Source of the DNA: Flammeovirgaceae bacterium SG7u.111
Lineage (GTDB): Bacteria; Bacteroidota; Bacteroidia; Cytophagales; Flammeovirgaceae
Assembly (NCBI GenBank): GCA_034044135.1
Contig: CP139021.1
Coordinates: 2,061,635-2,125,634, forward strand
Length of the DNA: 64,000 nucleotides
Reading direction: 5' to 3'
Shown: piece by piece, positions 51,495 to 59,929 of the stretch
Position numbering within the stretch: position 1 is the stretch's first letter
Layout: every line of letters begins with the position of its first letter
The notes under the pieces: generated by a model
Databases searched by the model: none
What the model was told of the DNA's origin: nothing
The model's input: the letters and a program-made list of their open reading frames with translations, nothing else
Made by a program: the position numbers and the translations under genes

Positions 51495-52994
51495 TTACTT
51501 CAATTCTTTGTCTGGTCTCAAAAGGGCGTATTTCCCAAGCTCTTCGCTCAGTAATTTGTTTAGCTCTTCCACTGTCTGTTTATAGGCAGGGTCATCGGCA
51601 AGGTTTGCCGAGGCAATATCTGAACCGTTGCTATGGTCGTAGAGTTCTAAGGCAACTACATCAGAGGGGTCTTCGTATTTTTGCCACCTCGTAAACCGGT
51701 AGTTTTTGTACCTCATGCTGTAGCCCATAAGCTCATTTTTTCTATCGTACCCAAGGTTTTTGCCTCTTGGGTATTGCGAAATTGCAACTTTGTTCACCTC
51801 CACCTCGGGGTTGTTGAGGATGGGCAGTAGGCTTTGCCCTTCTAGCTGGTTTGGCTTTTCAAGTCCTGCCAAATCGCACAGGGTCGGGTAGATATCTACA
51901 AATTCTGCCAATGATTGGGTCGATTGCCCTTTGGGGTTTCTAGGATCATAAATCATGAGGGGAACATGTGTGTCCAGCTCAAAGTTGGTGTGTTTGCACC
52001 AGCCTCCATATTCGCCAAGTTTCCACCCGTGGTCGCCCCAAAGTACAATGATCGTGTTCTCCTCCAAACCATTTGCTTCTAGCGCGTCCAATACTTTTCC
52101 AAGTTGGGCGTCTATCATGCTCACCGAAGCATAATATCCATGGATAAGATTTCTAGATGTTTCATCGTCCAGTGTGTCTTTTGCAGGAATTCCATGGTAT
52201 TTTCTTAGCTCCCCAAACTGGTGCAGGGCAACTTCGGGCATTGCTTGGGGCACTTCTCTTTTCGGGATTTCAATTTCTGAAGGATCGTACAGGTCCCAAT
52301 ACTTCTTGGGGGCAACAAAAGGCAAGTGTGGCTTCACAAAGCCAAGTGCAAAAAAGAAGGTGGTGTCTTTCAGCTCTGCCAGTCGCTTTACGGCATAATC
52401 GGCAGAGATAGCATCTGACATGTTCTTTTCAGGAGCTAAACTCACATGGTAAGGCAGCTTTTTGCCATCAATGGAAGGGAAGTCCCTTTCAAGCCCCACA
52501 GTATCGTCTCGGTTTATTTTTTCGGGCAACCCTAGCTTTTTAGCAGGTTTCGACCAAGATGGGGCATCGTCACTATTTCCATGCCCTGTATGGTATATTT
52601 TTCCTACTCGCTCGGTGAGATATCCATTTTGCTTAAAATGTTGGGGTAAGGTGATCACATCGGGGTTTTTCTTGCGGAAGTAGGTATAAAGGTCGTAGAT
52701 ACCGAGGGCATCTGGCCTCATTCCTGTCATTAGGCTATTCCGAGAGGGCGCGCACACGGCTTGTTGGCAATAAGCTTGTTCAAATAAGGTGGACATATTC
52801 GCCAGCCTATCAAAATTAGGGGTTTTCATGTGAGTGCTGCCATAGCAGTTCAGTTCGGTGCGGAGGTCGTCCACCGCTATAAATAGCACATTAGGTTTTT
52901 GTTTCTCCTTTTGTGCAGAATACTGTTGCTTGCCTGCGCATTGGGAAAGTAAAAAGCAGATGAGGGTGAGTAACCTGTAGGTAGTTCTTTTCAT
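51495..52994 (-). CDS. Sulfatase, iduronate-2-sulfatase-like (S1 family)
   Basis: The 499-residue lipoprotein (lipobox LSQC, Cys19) begins its catalytic domain with 'NVLFIAVDDLRTELNCYGS' (metal-binding Asp pair 42-43). The activation motif C-x-P-S-R follows at Cys81 in 'CAPSRNSLMTGMRPD', where Cys must become formylglycine. The family motifs 'GYLTERVGKIYHTGHG', 'FALGFVKPHLPFVAPKKYWD' and 'WGDHGWKLGEYG' match the iduronate-2-sulfatase-like group. It should remove sulfate from a polysaccharide at the surface or in the periplasm. No sulfatase-maturation enzyme gene is in the window. Confidence 0.9.
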   Translation of the reverse strand: MKRTTYRLLTLICFLLSQCAGKQQYSAQKEKQKPNVLFIAVDDLRTELNCYGSTHMKTPNFDRLANMSTLFEQAYCQQAVCAPSRNSLMTGMRPDALGIYDLYTYFRKKNPDVITLPQHFKQNGYLTERVGKIYHTGHGNSDDAPSWSKPAKKLGLPEKINRDDTVGLERDFPSIDGKKLPYHVSLAPEKNMSDAISADYAVKRLAELKDTTFFFALGFVKPHLPFVAPKKYWDLYDPSEIEIPKREVPQAMPEVALHQFGELRKYHGIPAKDTLDDETSRNLIHGYYASVSMIDAQLGKVLDALEANGLEENTIIVLWGDHGWKLGEYGGWCKHTNFELDTHVPLMIYDPRNPKGQSTQSLAEFVDIYPTLCDLAGLEKPNQLEGQSLLPILNNPEVEVNKVAISQYPRGKNLGYDRKNELMGYSMRYKNYRFTRWQKYEDPSDVVALELYDHSNGSDIASANLADDPAYKQTVEELNKLLSEELGKYALLRPDKELK

Positions 52995-53066
52995 TTTTAA
53001 CTTGTGAAGTTTGAGAAAAAAGGTAGTATACCAGCGTTAAAGATAGTTTGGAAAAAGCATATGCGT

Positions 53067-54347
53067 CTACTTCTTTCCAAGTATTTCTACCCCTATATTG
53101 CAGGATAGACATTTTTTTTGTTCGCAAAAGGAGCGGTACAGCCCCAAAAGGGCTTGGGAATCGTAAGCAGATTTTATTTCAATGCCTAGTGCTTTCCATT
53201 CTCTGGTGATCTTGTTGTTTTCTGGTTTTAATCTTTCCAAAAACTCCACGGCTCTTTCGTGATACTGGGCTTGGTCTTTGAAAGCAGCATAGGCTTCCAG
53301 CACGGGAATGACCGTGTTGATGATCAGAATATCCCTGCTGCCTTTTCCCAGTTTGGCAAATGACTTTTGGCCCTTCTTACCAAAATTATAATGGGTTTTC
53401 CAATAGGCGGAAGCTTCTGCTTCAAAGGCTTTTTCCAGCTTGCCCAGTCCTCCAGAGAAAATCAACCGCGAACAGATCGAGATTTCCTTTTGGAGCAGTG
53501 CGGCAAATTGTGCCAGCCGGAGAGTAGGGGAGTTGGCAGGACGAAGCCTAGCGAATTTCCACTCCACTTTGTCTATTTTTTTTGAGCCTAGCCTATATTT
53601 ATGCGCTAAGAAACGATATTCTTTTTGCAGAGCTTGCTGGTATTCATCTGTGGGTTCAGTATCCAAAAATCCCGCCTGCCCGAACACCAGAGCTTCCATT
53701 TGGGCGAGGCTGTCAGCGTGTTTTCTTAGGATTTTGAGGGGAAGGGCTTTTGCCAAATGTAAAAATGCTTGGTTGTTTACTTTGAAACCAAAGTTCTGGG
53801 CTAAAAGCTGATAGGCACTTTCTTCCCAGTTCTGCTCATTTTCGCTGAGCAATTGGAATACAAAAGCTGATTTTTCTTCTAACCTTGAGGCAAAGGCTTT
53901 GTCGTACATAGCCAAGCGGCTAATGGGCTTTACCTCTTTCAGCCTATCGCTACATAATATGGTGTCGGCTTGGTTTATCAAATACTCATAGCGGTACAAA
54001 AGAGTGGGGTCGGTAAGTTTTTCGAGGGAGAGGGTTGGGATGGGAGTGCCATCCTCCCGAATTGCTTCGGCATTATTTTTCCAAACTACATGGAGGATTA
54101 CATTATTGTAAGCCGGGTCTTGCTCATGACGGTGGGCTTTCCAGTCCGAAGAGCTGAGGTGGATTTCTACATGCCCGGCCCATTCTACTTCTCCAATGAT
54201 AATTTTAGCTTCTTTGAAATCTGGTCCAGCATCACTGTTTTTAAACCCTGGTTTCAAAATGTTGAGCTTTTCTCCTGAGTCGAGTTTCAAACCTCCTTTC
54301 TCAAAGTATTGGAATTGCCATATATAATGTAAAAAATCCTCTTTCAT
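53067..54347 (-). CDS. DUF2851 family protein
   Basis: From the ATG at 54347 the protein has 426 residues ('MKEDFLHYIWQFQYFEKGGL'); an in-frame ATG at 54386 adds 13. The N-terminal 'LNILKPGFKNSDAGPDFKEA', 'IGEVEWAGHVEIHLSSSDW', 'HRHEQDPAYNNVILHVVW' is the signature of DUF2851. That arrangement of acidic residues and histidines resembles a PD-(D/E)xK nuclease core (G-x-x-x-x-D...E-x-H). The C-terminus has a small Cys cluster ('CEQKKCLSCNIGVEILG'). The family is almost confined to Bacteroidota and its function is unknown; a nuclease is my inference. Confidence 0.85.
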   Translation of the reverse strand: MKEDFLHYIWQFQYFEKGGLKLDSGEKLNILKPGFKNSDAGPDFKEAKIIIGEVEWAGHVEIHLSSSDWKAHRHEQDPAYNNVILHVVWKNNAEAIREDGTPIPTLSLEKLTDPTLLYRYEYLINQADTILCSDRLKEVKPISRLAMYDKAFASRLEEKSAFVFQLLSENEQNWEESAYQLLAQNFGFKVNNQAFLHLAKALPLKILRKHADSLAQMEALVFGQAGFLDTEPTDEYQQALQKEYRFLAHKYRLGSKKIDKVEWKFARLRPANSPTLRLAQFAALLQKEISICSRLIFSGGLGKLEKAFEAEASAYWKTHYNFGKKGQKSFAKLGKGSRDILIINTVIPVLEAYAAFKDQAQYHERAVEFLERLKPENNKITREWKALGIEIKSAYDSQALLGLYRSFCEQKKCLSCNIGVEILGKK

Positions 54348-54475
54348 AAAGACAAGTTTTGGATGGTAAGTATTCAGAAATACCAATTTACGGTATGTTG
54401 TTGAAAAAATCTAAAAAATAAGTCTTTGATTATCAGAGGGTAAAAAATATTCTTGTTTTATTTTTTATACAACTA

Positions 54476-54505
54476 TTGAATATAAGCAAAAGCTACTTAT
54501 ATTTG
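54476..54505 (+). promoter_or_regulatory. tRNA-Leu promoter
   Basis: TTG (54476-54478), a 19-base spacer and TATATTTG (54498-54505) give an exact match to the Bacteroidota promoter consensus, 12 bases before the tRNA. Confidence 0.8.
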
Positions 54506-54517
54506 CACTCCCAAAGC

Positions 54518-54603
54518 GCGGATGTGGCGGAATTGGTAGACGCACTAGACTTAGGATCTAGCGCCGCTAAGGCGTGGGGGTTCGACTCCCTCCATCCGCA
54601 CCA
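54518..54603 (+). tRNA. tRNA-Leu (anticodon UAG)
   Basis: The gene has a 7-bp acceptor stem GCGGATG/CATCCGC, D-arm, anticodon arm CTAGA-CTTAGGA-TCTAG with anticodon TAG, a class II long variable arm, T-loop TTCGACT and an encoded CCA (54601-54603). It reads CUA (and probably other CUN) codons. The length of 86 bases fits tRNA-Leu. A promoter precedes it and a terminator begins 13 bases after the CCA, so it is a single-gene transcript. Confidence 0.95.
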
Positions 54604-54615
54604 AGTACAAACAAA

Positions 54616-54648
54616 ATTCTCAACCGCTACCAGGTTGAGAATTTTTTG
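54616..54648 (+). terminator. Terminator after tRNA-Leu
   Basis: ATTCTCAACC (54616-54625) and GGTTGAGAAT (54633-54642) form a perfect 10-bp stem followed by five more T. Confidence 0.9.
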
Positions 54649-54725
54649 TATAAAAGCTTTGCTACTTTAATGCACTTGCAAAATGTTAGTGTTTTTTCAT
54701 TGTTCATTTCAAAATTATTTTCGCC

Positions 54726-56156
54726 TTGAAAGTACAAATAGATAAAAAAGAGAAGAACTCTGGTGAATTGCTTCTTACCATCAATGAAGAGGATTACTTG
54801 CCCGAGTTTAACAAGACCCTCAAGGAACATAGCAAAAAGGTTCAGATGAAAGGTTTCCGTCCTGGAAAAGTACCTTTCGGTCTTGTGAAGAAAATGTATG
54901 GTACTCAAGTGAAGATTGATGTGGTACAAGAGACCCTTCAAAGCTCACTTTCTAAGGCTATTGAAGAAAATGATTTGAAATTGGTTTTCTTCCCTAAAAT
55001 GGTTTCTCAGCCATTGGAGCAAGAGCAGATAGTGAACGGAACTGAGTTTGATTTCAAATTCAACCTTTTCTTCGAACCTGAATTTGAATTGACTTTGGAC
55101 GAAAGTTTCAAAGTTAAAGGCTTTGGTTTGGAGATCACAGATGCAGATGTTGAAAAAACCATCGCTGACGTGAAAAAGAATTACCCTAACATGAGTGAGG
55201 GTGAGGCTATTGAAGAAGGTGACTTTGTGAAAGTACAGGTTGACGAAGTAGAAGGCGATTTCTCTAAAGAAACATTGTTGCCACTCAACCAAGTTGCAGA
55301 AGATGCTAAAGCTGGTTTCTTAGGCTTGAAGAAAGAAGAGGTTTACAAATTTGATTTGAGAACAGCTTTCCCTGAAGACAAAACTGTTAAGCTTTTGTTG
55401 GGTGTGGAAGAAGAGGAAGCAGCTGCGCTTAAAGGAGAATTCGAAATTAAGGTTTTGGAAATCTCTAGAAGCAAAGACGCTGAAATGGATAAAGAGTTTT
55501 TCCAGAAAGTACTTGGTCCAGAGACTAAAGTAGAGACTGAGGAAGAGTTCAAAGCTGAGATCAAAGATATCTTGGAGAAAAACAACGGCAACGGTATTAA
55601 GTGGTTGAACAACGATGCCATCAAAGACGAGATCATGGCTAAAATTGATTTCGAAATGCCTGATGAGTTGTTGAAGGATTATTATAAAGATAGTGCGGGT
55701 GAGAAGTTTACTGAAGAGAAAATGGTAGAGGAGTGGGACGACTTCTTGGCTGGTGTAAAATGGCAAACCATTACTCAGAAACTATCTCGTGATTTTGAGG
55801 TGAAAGTGGAGCAAATGGAAGTGGTTCAATATGCTCAGTCTGAAATCCAAAGCCAATTTGCCAACTACGGCATGCCTTTGAGCCAAGAGCAGTTGCAGCA
55901 ATACACGCAGAGCTACTTATTTGGTGACAACGGTGCTGTTTTCAGACAAAAAGAGTCTGATTTGCTAGTGGGCAAGTTGCTAGAGCAAATCACTGAAAAA
56001 GTAACGATAGAGCCTGAAACTTTAACGCTAGAGAAACTCAACGAGATCATAGCTGAGAAGAACAAAGAGGCTGAGGAAAAGATGAAAAAGGAATCTGAAG
56101 CAGCAGAGGCGGCGGCAGAAACTGAAGAAGCAAGCGAAGAAAACGCTGCTGAATAA
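54726..56156 (+). CDS. tig: Trigger factor
   Basis: The 476-residue ribosome-associated chaperone has the ribosome-docking signature 'GFRPGKVP' (residues 43-50) in the N-terminal domain ('VQIDKKEKNSGELLLTINEE'). A divergent FKBP-like PPIase region (about 155-245) and the long helical C-terminal chaperone arms follow, with an Ala/Glu-rich tail. It shields nascent chains leaving the ribosome. There is no ATG near the N-terminus; the frame opens with TTG at 54726, which is taken as start because translation from there gives the full first beta strand. A terminator follows the stop. Confidence 0.9.
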   Translation: MKVQIDKKEKNSGELLLTINEEDYLPEFNKTLKEHSKKVQMKGFRPGKVPFGLVKKMYGTQVKIDVVQETLQSSLSKAIEENDLKLVFFPKMVSQPLEQEQIVNGTEFDFKFNLFFEPEFELTLDESFKVKGFGLEITDADVEKTIADVKKNYPNMSEGEAIEEGDFVKVQVDEVEGDFSKETLLPLNQVAEDAKAGFLGLKKEEVYKFDLRTAFPEDKTVKLLLGVEEEEAAALKGEFEIKVLEISRSKDAEMDKEFFQKVLGPETKVETEEEFKAEIKDILEKNNGNGIKWLNNDAIKDEIMAKIDFEMPDELLKDYYKDSAGEKFTEEKMVEEWDDFLAGVKWQTITQKLSRDFEVKVEQMEVVQYAQSEIQSQFANYGMPLSQEQLQQYTQSYLFGDNGAVFRQKESDLLVGKLLEQITEKVTIEPETLTLEKLNEIIAEKNKEAEEKMKKESEAAEAAAETEEASEENAAE

Positions 56157-56207
56157 GCAAAGCCGGAGAGATGAGTTGCTTGCTCTCCTTGTATATATAG
56201 ATCGAAG

Positions 56208-56233
56208 GGTCACGCTTAGCGTGACCTTTTTTT
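56208..56233 (+). terminator. Terminator after trigger factor
   Basis: GGTCACGC-tta-GCGTGACC forms an 8-bp perfect stem followed by seven T (to 56233). Confidence 0.9.
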
Positions 56234-56268
56234 GTCTGCAAATATCCTTTTCTCAGGAATAAAGGCTT

Positions 56269-57441
56269 CTATTTCTTTTGAATGGGTACAGTGTAAGTCC
56301 CCGTCCCTCCTAAACCTTCATAAGTTAAGCAATACTTATCTTGTGAACCTGAGCAGAGCGTCAGGCTATCTTTATACTTAGTGAGAACTTCAGTTTCATA
56401 TTTTAAGATCATTGATTTATCAGCTATATTTCTTTTACTAAATAATATTTCACCCAACACTGTTAAGTCTTCTTTCTTATCGTAGGCTTCCATTAAATAT
56501 TTAACTCCAATTGGAGAGAAGAAATCATATTGAACTTTGTTTAATGATGCCAAGAAAATCAGGGCATTTGGGTCTTGGTTATATTTGTCATAAAATAATT
56601 GTGAGTATTGGGTAAAGGATGTAGTGTCGTTACTAGCTGATAGTTGTCTCAAGTACTCTTTAAATCCGTTAATATTGCCACTATCTTTTTCAAAGATCCT
56701 TTTTCCAGCTTGAAATGCTAACGAATTGTACTTTGAGTGCTCTGGAGTATGTACTTCAAATTGTTGGGCTAAGTGTGCGTAGACATTTAATGAGTCTTTT
56801 GACGTTAGGTTCGGTTCCTCAAGTATTGAAGCTAATATGTTTATGATTAAACCTTTATTGTTTTCATTTGAAAAATTGGACAACCTGAATTTTAAATCTC
56901 TTACAGAGGATTTATCATTGATTTCTTTAAAAGCAAAGTAATAGAGTATTTGGGTTTGCAGTTCGAAAGGGAGCATCTTATCTAGTAGTAGAGGCAATTC
57001 TTGTTGTATGTTTTGAACAGATATTTCGTAGTCTTTAAAAGACAACAAAAGAGGAGGGAGTGTATGTGTGTCATCATGAGAAACTGAGCAATAATATAGC
57101 TTTGTCTTTTCTTTCTCTTTCACTCCAATAACATTAAAGGTTGAAAATACTTCAGAAGAGCCTCTCATTGTAACAGGGTCAGTAGAGTAGAGTATTTCAA
57201 TATTTTTATCCGAAAAGGCTTTTTGGGCATTTTCAAAGGCATTAAAGTGAGAGGGGAGTTCATGTTCTATGATATCAGGGGTTGCCCCTAGTTTTTTGAA
57301 ATAGCTTGTGAGAAGCTTTGAATAAGAGTTGAAGTCTCTTTTTTTGAGCCATTGAGGGTTGTGGTCTGATGTAAAGCATGAAGAACAAAAAATGCATATA
57401 ACTCCAATTAGGATAATAGATATTTTTTTTAAACTATTCAT
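56269..57441 (-). CDS. Hypothetical helical lipoprotein
   Basis: The 390-residue protein has a lipoprotein signal ending at Cys22 ('IFCSSC'). The body is mostly helical, with repeated A/L/F patterns suggesting TPR-like pairs (about 165-340), and ends with 'EGLGGTGTYTVPIQKK'. Its DNA is visibly more AT-rich than neighbouring genes, and no homologous family came to mind. A promoter with a 19-base spacer (57477-57507) precedes it. It lies next to another orphan lipoprotein gene on the same strand, so this may be a recently acquired or fast-evolving pair. Confidence 0.65.
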   Translation of the reverse strand: MNSLKKISIILIGVICIFCSSCFTSDHNPQWLKKRDFNSYSKLLTSYFKKLGATPDIIEHELPSHFNAFENAQKAFSDKNIEILYSTDPVTMRGSSEVFSTFNVIGVKEKEKTKLYYCSVSHDDTHTLPPLLLSFKDYEISVQNIQQELPLLLDKMLPFELQTQILYYFAFKEINDKSSVRDLKFRLSNFSNENNKGLIINILASILEEPNLTSKDSLNVYAHLAQQFEVHTPEHSKYNSLAFQAGKRIFEKDSGNINGFKEYLRQLSASNDTTSFTQYSQLFYDKYNQDPNALIFLASLNKVQYDFFSPIGVKYLMEAYDKKEDLTVLGEILFSKRNIADKSMILKYETEVLTKYKDSLTLCSGSQDKYCLTYEGLGGTGTYTVPIQKK

Positions 57442-57476
57442 AGTCCATTATTTTTTTGAAACGCAAGGTTTTGATA

Positions 57477-57507
57477 CGAAAGTAGTGTACAATAGTAAAA
57501 CTCCAAA
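57477..57507 (-). promoter_or_regulatory. Promoter of the helical lipoprotein gene
   Basis: Minus strand: TTTG (57507-57504), a 19-base spacer and TACTTTCG (57484-57477), one mismatch to TAnnTTTG, 36 bases before the ATG. Confidence 0.55.
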
Positions 57508-57579
57508 TTTTTTAATATTGCTGTTAGGTACTGTTTAGATGAAAAATGAGGCTTTATCAAAGAGTATAATTCAATTACA

Positions 57580-57617
57580 AAAAAAATCCCCCACACTTTT
57601 TACAGCGCAGGGGATTT
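57580..57617 (-). terminator. Terminator after the 76-aa lipoprotein gene
   Basis: On the minus strand AAATCCCC pairs with GGGGATTT (57617-57610 with 57591-57584), followed by a T-run. It ends the small lipoprotein transcript. Confidence 0.75.
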
Positions 57618-57640
57618 GAATATTTTCAGAATTATAAAAC

Positions 57641-57871
57641 CTATCTAGGGTATAATTTTTCCCTTATTTTGATAGCTCTCATTGCTTGTGTACCGTCATC
57701 GTCTGGGTAAGTAAGCTGAAGCTGTCTTGGCTCGCCACCTTTCACACCATAAATTCTTTCGCTGTCTAAATTCACACCTTCATTAGGAGCGTTGTTGTGT
57801 TGCCCAAAGCATGAGCTAAGTAAGATGGGTAATGCTAGAATTAAAGCTGTTTTTATGATATTATTTTTCAT
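57641..57871 (-). CDS. Small lipoprotein (76 aa)
   Basis: The product has a lipoprotein signal ('TALILALPILLSSC', Cys21) and a 55-residue mature part containing 'ERIYGVKGGEPRQLQLTYPD' and 'GTQAMRAIKIREKLYP'. It has an excellent promoter (57903-57933) and its own terminator, which marks it as a real, well-expressed gene. The mature part resembles no domain known to me. It may be an envelope stress or structural lipoprotein. Confidence 0.7.
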   Translation of the reverse strand: MKNNIIKTALILALPILLSSCFGQHNNAPNEGVNLDSERIYGVKGGEPRQLQLTYPDDDGTQAMRAIKIREKLYPR

Positions 57872-57902
57872 AGGTCTCTTTTGGAGTTATTTATACTGTT
57901 GA

Positions 57903-57933
57903 CAAAAATAGATAAACGAACAGACTTACGCAA
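57903..57933 (-). promoter_or_regulatory. Promoter of the 76-aa lipoprotein gene
   Basis: Minus strand: TTG (57933-57931), a 20-base spacer and TATTTTTG (57910-57903), both elements exact, 32 bases before the ATG. Confidence 0.75.
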
Positions 57934-57963
57934 TAAGATATAATCCGAAACTCGAAACCTTTT

Positions 57964-59553
57964 TCAATTCAGCTTCCTGATTTTGAAAACCACTTGGTGT
58001 TTGCTAGTGCTAAACTTTCCGATGTACAGCCCATTTTGGAGATTTTTAATCTGAAAACTACTTTGAAAGTTTTCCCATTCATTGTTCATTTCCACTACTA
58101 CTTTCCCACTCAGGCCAAAAAGTGTTAGGCGTACGTGCTCTTCGGGCAAAAACTTATCAGAATACAAGGTAAACTTATTGGAGAAAGGGTTGGGGTAAAG
58201 CCCAAATTGCACACCTTCAAAATATGCTTCGTCTAGCAAGTTATAATTGTTGAGAAAATATTCAAATGAAGGGATTCCATACCCATAGATATTATCTGGT
58301 CTATCATAATCTGAAGCAGATTTTCGGATAAGTTCGAGAAGCTCTGCATTGCTTAGCTGGGGCAAGGCTTGCCAAATTCCAGCGACCAATCCAGTGACCA
58401 AAGGGGCAGAATAAGAAGTGCCATTTGCAGTGGAAACGCTGCCATTGCTTCTCGATACTACCGTTCCGTTCCCAAGTGCAACAACGTCGGGTTTTATCCT
58501 GCCATCGGCAGATGGACCTTGGGAGCTAAAAGGGCTAATGAGACCATCGAACCTGATGGATCCAACAGCCAACACGCTGGGTGAATCTGCAGGGGCGCCT
58601 ATGGAAGGCAGGTCCCCGTTTTGCCCTTCGTTTCCTACGCTTGCTACAATGAACATCCCTTTGCTAAACGCCCAATTTGCTGCTTGGGTCACAAGTGTGG
58701 TTTTCCCATCCATTTGAGATTGCTCGTAACTGTCAATTGGGCTGGCAAAATCACTATAGCTTACAGATGAGTTTATAATATCTACACCAGCGCTGTCAGC
58801 ATATTCGGCTGCTACCAGCCAGCAAAACTCCTCTAAACGCTCTTCGGTGGAAGAGTTTTCGGTGCGAAGAAGGTGGTAGTTAGCATTATAAGCTGAACCA
58901 ATAAGCTGGTTGGGAAACTGTGACGCTAAAGTAGATAACACAAGCGTGCCATGGTCTGAATGAGCAAAAATCTCATGATCCCTCCCAACAAAATCATAGA
59001 CAGAAAGGATGTTAAGGTGCTGGAAAGCTGGAATAGTATCAGCTCCCATAAATCCCCCATCGAATACGGCAATGTCAATGCCTTCTCCGCGAAACCCTAC
59101 CGTGTGCATCAGGTCGATATCCAATATGCTCAGCTGACGAAAGGATCTTCCATAGTCAGTTGCTGGGACAAATTCTTCATCATCAGATTGCGGGCTGAGC
59201 GTGCCAGAAGATAAATTGGTGATAGTGACAAAAGGTAGGGCTAATATATCAGCCAGTGCGGATTGCTCTGATTTAATTACAGCCGCATTTAACCATTTGC
59301 TTGTATACAGTATTTCAGCTCCCTGTCTTTTTAGGCCGTCAATGTAGGAGGAATTTACGGGCAAATCACTTTCGTCTATTTCAATGCCTTGTTTAGCTCT
59401 TCGCTGCAAAGCTTTTTCCGAAAGGAATTCATTGGGTTGGGTAATAGAAAAGGGAGAGCTAAGCTTATCGGTAAACGAAATCAAGTACGTGCCTTTTTGC
59501 GCTGCCAAAAGGGTAGGGGCAATCAACATAATCAGGAGCAAAATGCCTCTCAT
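57964..59553 (-). CDS. S8 (subtilisin-like) peptidase with T9SS C-terminal domain
   Basis: From the ATG at 59553 the protein has 529 residues with a signal peptide ('MRGILLLIMLIAPTLLAAQ'); ATG 59598 would add a charged extension before it. An inhibitor-like prodomain precedes the catalytic domain. The triad is visible as Asp in 'IDIAVFDGGFMGADT', His in 'DHEIFAHSDHGTLVLS' and Ser in 'NGTSYSAPLVTG', with oxyanion Asn in 'VASVGNEG'. The last 80 residues are a type A sorting domain ('FGLYPNPFSNKFTLYS' to 'GLYIGKFSTSKHQVVFKIRK'). It is exported by type IX secretion and anchored or released at the surface. Confidence 0.92.
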   Translation of the reverse strand: MRGILLLIMLIAPTLLAAQKGTYLISFTDKLSSPFSITQPNEFLSEKALQRRAKQGIEIDESDLPVNSSYIDGLKRQGAEILYTSKWLNAAVIKSEQSALADILALPFVTITNLSSGTLSPQSDDEEFVPATDYGRSFRQLSILDIDLMHTVGFRGEGIDIAVFDGGFMGADTIPAFQHLNILSVYDFVGRDHEIFAHSDHGTLVLSTLASQFPNQLIGSAYNANYHLLRTENSSTEERLEEFCWLVAAEYADSAGVDIINSSVSYSDFASPIDSYEQSQMDGKTTLVTQAANWAFSKGMFIVASVGNEGQNGDLPSIGAPADSPSVLAVGSIRFDGLISPFSSQGPSADGRIKPDVVALGNGTVVSRSNGSVSTANGTSYSAPLVTGLVAGIWQALPQLSNAELLELIRKSASDYDRPDNIYGYGIPSFEYFLNNYNLLDEAYFEGVQFGLYPNPFSNKFTLYSDKFLPEEHVRLTLFGLSGKVVVEMNNEWENFQSSFQIKNLQNGLYIGKFSTSKHQVVFKIRKLN

Positions 59554-59598
59554 CTGTTTATATATTCCTACTGAATTTTTGACTTCGTCTAACCTCAT

Positions 59599-59929
59599 TT
59601 CTAATTTTTCTATAAATGTAATTGTGCTATTTGACTTGGTTCTTTAGAAGAGGCAAGGGAAATTGGGAATTGGTTGGTAGCAGAGTGTGAAGAATATAAT
59701 ATTTGTACATAATTCTTCATTCAAAATTACAAAAAAAGCCACGCTCTTGCGTGGCTTTGTGTTTAGTCAATGGTACTTTATTGGTATTTCTTTGATGTCT
59801 TTATGTCGCTTTTTTCGACAAGTTAGTTTGCTGGTTTGCTTTCACAAGGAAGTAAATACAATTCAAAAACGATACCTAAACGGGTTTAGTATGGGGTAAG
59901 TTGTTGAATATAAGTATAGTACTCTTTGT
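59599..59929. other. Gap between peptidase and permease genes
   Basis: Apart from the terminator of the permease gene (59731-59755), I see nothing in these 331 bases. The peptidase promoter should lie at the left end; no consensus pair was found. Confidence 0.4.
59731..59755 (-). terminator. Terminator after the FtsX-type permease gene
   Basis: GCCACGC-tctt-GCGTGGC (59738-59755) has a run of seven A on its left, that is a T-run on the minus strand. It lies about 175 bases past the permease stop. Confidence 0.75.
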
